Assembly (NCBI RefSeq): GCF_000427465.1
Contig: NZ_ATYB01000014.1
Location: 2,917,058-2,981,057 of the forward strand
Length of the DNA: 64,000 bases
Source: Sinorhizobium arboris LMG 14919
GTDB taxonomy: Bacteria; Pseudomonadota; Alphaproteobacteria; Rhizobiales; Rhizobiaceae
Direction of reading: 5' to 3'
Below, piece after piece: positions 59,413-64,000 of the stretch (positions are counted from its first letter, which is position 1; each line of letters starts with the position of its first letter). The translations under genes were made by a program, and so were the position numbers. The notes beneath the pieces were generated by a model that did not search any database, was not told the origin of the DNA, and saw only the letters and a list, made by a program, of their open reading frames with translations.

Positions 59413-60318
59413 ATGATTCAGTCAACGAGGCGCATGATATTGACGGCGGCAGCGGCGGCGCTTGCCGTTTCGATCGTTCCAGGGGCGGCCGCGGCGGCCG
59501 AAAAGTTCAAGGCCGTCACCACGTTCACCGTCATTGCCGATATGGCTGAGAACGTCGCCGGCGAGGCGGCAATCGTCGAATCGATTACCAAGCCCGGGGC
59601 GGAGATCCACAATTACCAGCCCACTCCGCGCGACATCCTCAAGGCGCATGACGCCGATCTCATCCTGTGGAACGGGCTGAACCTGGAGCTCTGGTTCGAA
59701 AAGTTCTTCCAGAATTTCGACGACATTCCGGGCGTCGTCGTCTCCGAGGGAGTGGAGCCGATGGGAATCGCCGAAGGGCCCTACACCGGCAAGCCGAATC
59801 CGCATGCCTGGATGTCCCCATCGGCCGCCCTGATTTATGTCGACAATATCCTGAACGCCTTCGTGAAGTACGATCCGGCGAATGCCGAGATCTACAAGGC
59901 CAATGCCGAAGCCTACAAGAAGAAGATCGAGGCGGCGGTCGCACCCATCCGCGCCGAGCTCGAAAGGATCCCGGCGGAAAGGCGATGGCTGGTGTCGAGC
60001 GAGGGTGCCTTCAGCTATCTCGCCCGCGATTTCGGCATGAAGGAGCTTTATCTTTGGCCGATCAATGCCGACCAGCAAGGCACGCCGCAGCAGGTACGCA
60101 AGGTGATCGACGTGGTTCGGGCCAATCGGATTCCCGTGGTCTTTTCCGAGAGCACCATTTCGCCTGACCCGGCTGAGCAGGTCGCGCGGGAGACGGGTGC
60201 AAAATACGGGGGCGTGCTCTATGTCGACTCCTTGAGCGAGGCCGACGGTCCCGTTCCGACCTATATCGATCTGCTGCGCGTTACATCGGAAACGATCGCG
60301 AAAGGCTTGTCGCAATGA
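59413..60318 (+). CDS. sitA: Manganese ABC importer binding protein SitA
   Basis: 301-aa cluster A-I metal-binding protein. The signal peptide covers about residues 1-29. Metal ligands are recognisable: His in [14 protein letters not shown], His in NPHAWMSP, Glu in [14 protein letters not shown], and the C-terminal Asp in VDSLSEADG. The ATG at 59413 follows AAGGAGAG. First gene of the sitABCD operon; binds Mn2+ (possibly also Fe2+). Confidence 0.95.
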   Translation: MIQSTRRMILTAAAAALAVSIVPGAAAAAEKFKAVTTFTVIADMAENVAGEAAIVESITKPGAEIHNYQPTPRDILKAHDADLILWNGLNLELWFEKFFQNFDDIPGVVVSEGVEPMGIAEGPYTGKPNPHAWMSPSAALIYVDNILNAFVKYDPANAEIYKANAEAYKKKIEAAVAPIRAELERIPAERRWLVSSEGAFSYLARDFGMKELYLWPINADQQGTPQQVRKVIDVVRANRIPVVFSESTISPDPAEQVARETGAKYGGVLYVDSLSEADGPVPTYIDLLRVTSETIAKGLSQ

Positions 60319-61250
60319 ACCTTCAGGAAAAGGCTCGCGCCTATCCGGGAGCGGCCCCGCAAGAGGGGGGCAGGGGCATTCGTGTCAGCGGCGCCACGGT
60401 GACCTACCGCAATGGCCACCGGGCGCTGCGTGACGCCTCCTTCGAAATCCCTACGGGCACCATCGCGGCCCTTGTCGGCGTCAACGGCAGCGGCAAGTCG
60501 ACGCTGTTCAAGGCGATCATGGGATTCGTCCGGCTGGCAAAGGGCGACATCTCGATCCTTGGGCTCACCGTGCCGCAGGCTCTCAGACAGAACCTCGTCG
60601 CCTATGTGCCCCAGGCCGAAGAGGTCGACTGGAATTTTCCGGTTCTCGTCGAAGACGTGGTGATGATGGGCCGTTACGGCCACATGAAAATGCTTCGCAT
60701 CCCGAAAAAGGCCGACCGCGACGCGGTCGAGGCGGCACTGGCGCGGGTCGGCATGAGCGAGTTCCGCAAGCGTCAGATCGGGGAGCTTTCCGGCGGCCAG
60801 AAGAAGCGGGTCTTCCTGGCACGGGCGCTTGCTCAGAACGGCCGCGTCATCCTGCTCGACGAGCCTTTCACCGGTGTCGACGTGAAGACGGAGGACGCGA
60901 TCATCCGCCTGCTCGTCGCACTTCGCGAAGAGGGGCGTGTGATGCTCGTCTCCACCCACAATCTCGGAAGCGTGCCGGAATTCTGCGACCGCACGATCCT
61001 CCTGAAGAACACGGTGCTCGCCTACGGCCCGACGGAAACCACCTTCACGCGTGAAAATCTGGAGCTCGCCTTCGGGGGCGTGCTGCGTCACTTCGTGCTT
61101 GGCGGCGAGAACCTCCATGATGATGCCGACCCACGCCAGCTCTCGGTCATCAGTGACGACGAGCGCCCGCTCGTCATGTATGGCGCCCGCGACCGCATGG
61201 TTGCCCAGCCGGCCAAGCCGGAGTCAGAATCCGAGGCGGACTCCGAATGA
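60315..61250 (+). CDS. sitB: Manganese ABC importer ATPase SitB
   Basis: 311-aa ATPase. Walker A GVNGSGKS near residues 55-62, signature LSGGQKKR, Walker [14 protein letters not shown]-loop STHN. The C-terminus is acidic (ESESEADSE). ATGA overlap with sitA. Confidence 0.95.
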   Translation: MNLQEKARAYPGAAPQEGGRGIRVSGATVTYRNGHRALRDASFEIPTGTIAALVGVNGSGKSTLFKAIMGFVRLAKGDISILGLTVPQALRQNLVAYVPQAEEVDWNFPVLVEDVVMMGRYGHMKMLRIPKKADRDAVEAALARVGMSEFRKRQIGELSGGQKKRVFLARALAQNGRVILLDEPFTGVDVKTEDAIIRLLVALREEGRVMLVSTHNLGSVPEFCDRTILLKNTVLAYGPTETTFTRENLELAFGGVLRHFVLGGENLHDDADPRQLSVISDDERPLVMYGARDRMVAQPAKPESESEADSE

Positions 61251-62107
61251 TCTCCACGCTCAGCGAACCGTTCGCCTATAGCTACATGGTGAATGCCATG
61301 TGGGTCAGTGCGCTTGTCGGCGCGGTCTGCGCGTTCCTGTCGGCCTATCTCATGCTGAAAGGCTGGTCGCTGATCGGCGATGCGCTCTCCCACTCGATCG
61401 TGCCGGGTGTCGCCGGCGCCTATATGCTCGGGCTTCCCTTTTCGCTCGGCGCCTTCTTTTCCGGTGCGCTCGCCGCGGCCGCCATGGTGTTCCTCAACCA
61501 GCGCACGCGGCTCAAAGAGGACACGATTATCGGCCTGATCTTCACCTCCTTCTTCGGCCTCGGCCTGTTCATGGTCTCTCTGTCGCCGACCTCGGTGAAC
61601 ATCCAGACGATCGTGCTCGGTAACATTCTCGCCATCACTCCGGCCGACACGTTGCAGCTCGCCATCATCGGTGTCGTCTCGCTGCTGGTCCTGTCCGCCA
61701 AGTGGAAGGACCTGATGGTGACCTTCTTCGATGAAAGCCACGCCCGTTCCATCGGCATCAACACCACCTTCCTGAAGGTGCTCTTCTTCACGCTGCTGTC
61801 GGCCTGCACGGTGGCGGCGCTGCAGACGGTCGGCGCATTCCTCGTCATCGCCATGGTCGTGACACCCGGCGCGACCGCCTATCTCCTGACCGACCGTTTT
61901 CCGCGGCTGATCATGATCAGCATCGCAATCGGGGCCCTGACGAGTTTCGCCGGCGCCTATGCGAGCTACTTCCTCGACGGCGCAACCGGCGGCATCATCA
62001 TCGTGCTGCAGACGCTCATCTTTCTTTCCGCTTTCATCCTTGCCCCGAAGCACGGACTTCTCGCGGCCCGCCGCCGCGCCGCGCAGGCACTGGAGGTCGC
62101 GCAATGA
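61247..62107 (+). CDS. sitC: Manganese ABC importer permease SitC
   Basis: 286-aa ABC-3 family permease with about eight to nine helices and the family segment [20 protein letters not shown] near residue 35. ATGA overlap with sitB and with sitD. Confidence 0.95.
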   Translation: MISTLSEPFAYSYMVNAMWVSALVGAVCAFLSAYLMLKGWSLIGDALSHSIVPGVAGAYMLGLPFSLGAFFSGALAAAAMVFLNQRTRLKEDTIIGLIFTSFFGLGLFMVSLSPTSVNIQTIVLGNILAITPADTLQLAIIGVVSLLVLSAKWKDLMVTFFDESHARSIGINTTFLKVLFFTLLSACTVAALQTVGAFLVIAMVVTPGATAYLLTDRFPRLIMISIAIGALTSFAGAYASYFLDGATGGIIIVLQTLIFLSAFILAPKHGLLAARRRAAQALEVAQ

Positions 62108-62955
62108 TGTCCTTCGACATGCTCCTTGCCGTCTTCGAGTTCGAGTTCATGCGGAACGCGTTGCTGATCTCGGCCCTGGTCGCGATTCCGACGGCAATGC
62201 TCTCCTGCTTCCTGGTCCTCAAGGGCTGGTCGCTGATGGGCGACGCGATCTCTCACGCGGTGTTCCCCGGCGTCGTGGTCTCCTACATCGTCGGCCTGCC
62301 TCTCGCCGTCGGCGCCTTTGCCGCCGGCATGTGCTGCGCGCTTTTGACCGGCTACCTGAAGGAAAACAGCCGCATCAAGCAGGACACGGTGATGGGCGTC
62401 GTCTTTTCCGGCATGTTCGGCCTTGGCCTTGTGCTCTACACCAAGATCCAGAGCGACGTGCATCTCGATCACATCCTTTTCGGCGACATGCTCGGCATCG
62501 GCTGGGGCGACATCCTGGAGACGGGCCTCATCGCGCTTCTCGCCGCCGGCATCCTCAGCCTGAAGTGGCGCGACCTGCTGCTCCATGCCTTCGATCCAGC
62601 GCAGGCGCGCGCCATCGGCCTCAGGGTCGGTTGGTTGCACTACGGACTGCTTGCGATCCTCTCCTTGACGATCGTCGGCGCACTCAAGGCGGTCGGCCTG
62701 ATCCTGGCCATCGCCATGCTGATTGCCCCTGGCGCGATCGCCTATCTCGTCACGCGGACATTCGGCGCCATGCTTGCGGTCGCCGTATTGGTCGCCGTCG
62801 CCGCCTCCTTCTGCGGCGTCTATCTCTCCTTCTTCATCGACAGCGCTCCGGCACCCACCATCGTCCTCCTGATGACGGCGATATTCCTCCTCGCCTTCGC
62901 CTATTCCAGCTGGAGGACGGCCCGCGCCGAAGCGCAGCGGACAAGCGTGGAATAG
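62104..62955 (+). CDS. sitD: Manganese ABC importer permease SitD
   Basis: 283-aa ABC-3 family permease, paralog of SitC, with LKGWSLMGDAISHAVFPGVV at the same place. Forms the heterodimeric channel with SitC. Last gene of the coupled sitABCD operon. Confidence 0.95.
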   Translation: MMSFDMLLAVFEFEFMRNALLISALVAIPTAMLSCFLVLKGWSLMGDAISHAVFPGVVVSYIVGLPLAVGAFAAGMCCALLTGYLKENSRIKQDTVMGVVFSGMFGLGLVLYTKIQSDVHLDHILFGDMLGIGWGDILETGLIALLAAGILSLKWRDLLLHAFDPAQARAIGLRVGWLHYGLLAILSLTIVGALKAVGLILAIAMLIAPGAIAYLVTRTFGAMLAVAVLVAVAASFCGVYLSFFIDSAPAPTIVLLMTAIFLLAFAYSSWRTARAEAQRTSVE

Positions 62956-63073
62956 AAGGAAGCCACAGGAGTTTGGACGCCGGCGCCATGTTCCCTTATG
63001 GTGCGCCACGACTGAAGGTTTGGAGCGATCCGGGGTAGGCCGTGATCCTTCCGTGGCGGAGCAACGACGCAAG

Positions 63074-63958
63074 ATGGAGAAGAAGCAGAAAGGCCGTTCC
63101 GGCATCGCTTTCTTCTTCGCTGCCGTGGGCCTCATCTTCACGGCGATCGCCGCTACTGTGCTCCTGGCCAACGAGCAGCGTCACCTGAAGCGGCTGCTTG
63201 CGAACCTGGGCTTCGCGATGCCGCCGCCGCAAGTGGAGCAACAGCCGGAGGCTGCCCCCGGTCCGCGTCGAAAGGCCGAACCGGCAAAGGTGCTCCTGCC
63301 CCCCTACATATTCACCGATCTTCGGACGCCGGAGCAGCAGTTCATCCGCCAGATCCGCAGCGATCCGCGCGCCCTGTGCGAAGGGCTGCGCGAGGCCGGC
63401 TTCCGCGACCTCGAATGGAAATCCGCCGAAAGCGGCCGCTGGGAATGCTCATCGCTCGTTCCCTTCGCCCGCCCCGGCCAGGAAACGAGCTCGTCCATCT
63501 TCATCCTGGTCAAAGGCCGCGGAGAGGAGGAGATCACCTCCTTTCGCGTGAAGCTCAATATCGAGCACAATGGGGACACGCCCGTTGTCACCAGCGCTGC
63601 GGCCAAGGCAGCTTCCGTCTTCTTGAGCGAGGTTCGTTGGGCCGGCAGCGCAAGCATAGCCCTCAGCATCCAGGGCCTGCAGGAGTTCGACCTCAAGCGG
63701 TTCGGCAGCCGCATCCAGTTCAAACGGGAGATGGGAGACACGCCCCGCTACAATTTCCTGGCCAGCCAGGAGGCGCAAACGCGGCCGAAGAGCATCGCCG
63801 AGCTCTATTTCGACCGCGAAAAATGGCTCGCACCGGGCGACGGAACGATCGTGTCCTTCGTCCGGGGCCCGAGCGCCTGGGCACGGCCAGCCCCGCCGGC
63901 AGAACCGCAGGCCGCCGCGCGGCAGCCAGGCAACCGGGCAGCAACTCCCGAGCGGTAA
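63074..63958 (+). CDS. Membrane-anchored hypothetical protein (DUF6030-like)
   Basis: 294-aa protein with a basic N-terminus, one transmembrane helix at about residues 10-32, a Pro-rich linker (about 45-75), and a globular domain with DPRALCEGLREAGF and WECSSLVPF. The C-terminal tail is Pro/Ala-rich. The two cysteines in the globular part could form a disulfide if it faces the periplasm. It resembles a rhizobial family I recall as DUF6030; no function is known. The ATG at 63074 is chosen; an in-frame TTG lies at 63020. It is 118 bp after sitD and may be cotranscribed. Confidence 0.7.
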   Translation: MEKKQKGRSGIAFFFAAVGLIFTAIAATVLLANEQRHLKRLLANLGFAMPPPQVEQQPEAAPGPRRKAEPAKVLLPPYIFTDLRTPEQQFIRQIRSDPRALCEGLREAGFRDLEWKSAESGRWECSSLVPFARPGQETSSSIFILVKGRGEEEITSFRVKLNIEHNGDTPVVTSAAAKAASVFLSEVRWAGSASIALSIQGLQEFDLKRFGSRIQFKREMGDTPRYNFLASQEAQTRPKSIAELYFDREKWLAPGDGTIVSFVRGPSAWARPAPPAEPQAAARQPGNRAATPER

Positions 63959-64000
63959 GGGACCGGACCGTCAGCGGTCGATGCGTGTCGAAAGGATGAT

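Overview
The window reads as chromosomal DNA of a fast-growing rhizobium, most likely Sinorhizobium/Ensifer. The reasons are the high GC content, the near-match of hemA, metH, glpD and the sit/mur block to proteins I recall from S. meliloti, the C4-pathway 5-aminolevulinate synthase, and dispersed rhizobial palindromic repeats. Almost all of it is ordinary metabolic, transport and envelope housekeeping DNA. I see no prophage, insertion sequence, CRISPR array or integrated element.

Layout. 1-525: promoter and leader of a leftward rRNA operon whose 16S gene lies off the left edge. 526-7971: a LysR regulator divergent from a branched-chain-type ABC importer (binding protein, two ATPases, two permeases) that ends in a GMC flavin dehydrogenase. 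8053-11826: metH behind a perfect 20-bp operator-like palindrome. 12062-14704: a leftward three-gene sugar operon (ROK kinase, HbpS/UPF0303 protein, AGE-family isomerase). 14896-14972: tRNA-Arg(CCU), its 3' end overlapped by the stop codon of a META-domain gene. 15662-18255: dxr and hemA, with a FixK-like box upstream of hemA. 18699-22450: a form II CO-dehydrogenase-like molybdenum hydroxylase (S-L-M order). 22872-26044: a glycine-zipper lipoprotein, a class III cyclase with TPR-like tail, and an alpha/beta hydrolase. 26331-33975: tamA-tamB, with a 478-residue tandem duplication inside TamB. 34262-37099: a glyoxalase-fold protein, an Lrp regulator divergent from arginase, and an orphan CheW.

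37169-44566 is a complete NAD-dependent formate dehydrogenase locus (LysR regulator, fdsG, fdsB, fdsA, fdhD, fdsD). It is interrupted between fdsB and fdsA by a 252-bp repeat-rich spacer with three strong hairpins. 44647-54232 carries an SDR gene divergent from the glycerol regulon: glpR, glpD, and the glpS-T-P-Q-(small membrane protein)-V ABC importer, closed by two terminators. The two glycerol ATPases are complementary degenerates: GlpS lacks the H-loop histidine and GlpT lacks the LSGGQ signature. Both lesions fall in the same composite ATP site. 54537-58799 has two tandem NCS2 nucleobase permeases and a DMT exporter. 58864-62955 is the manganese block: mur divergent from sitABCD with a 21-bp Mur-type palindrome between them. 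The window ends with a DUF6030-like membrane-anchored protein.

The most interesting items, in my view, are the asymmetric GlpS/GlpT ATPase pair with its conserved-looking small membrane partner, the TamB internal duplication, the inverted repeat abutting the rRNA promoter, and the operator-like sites upstream of metH and hemA. Gene names rest on recognised family features and recall of related genomes. No database search was possible.
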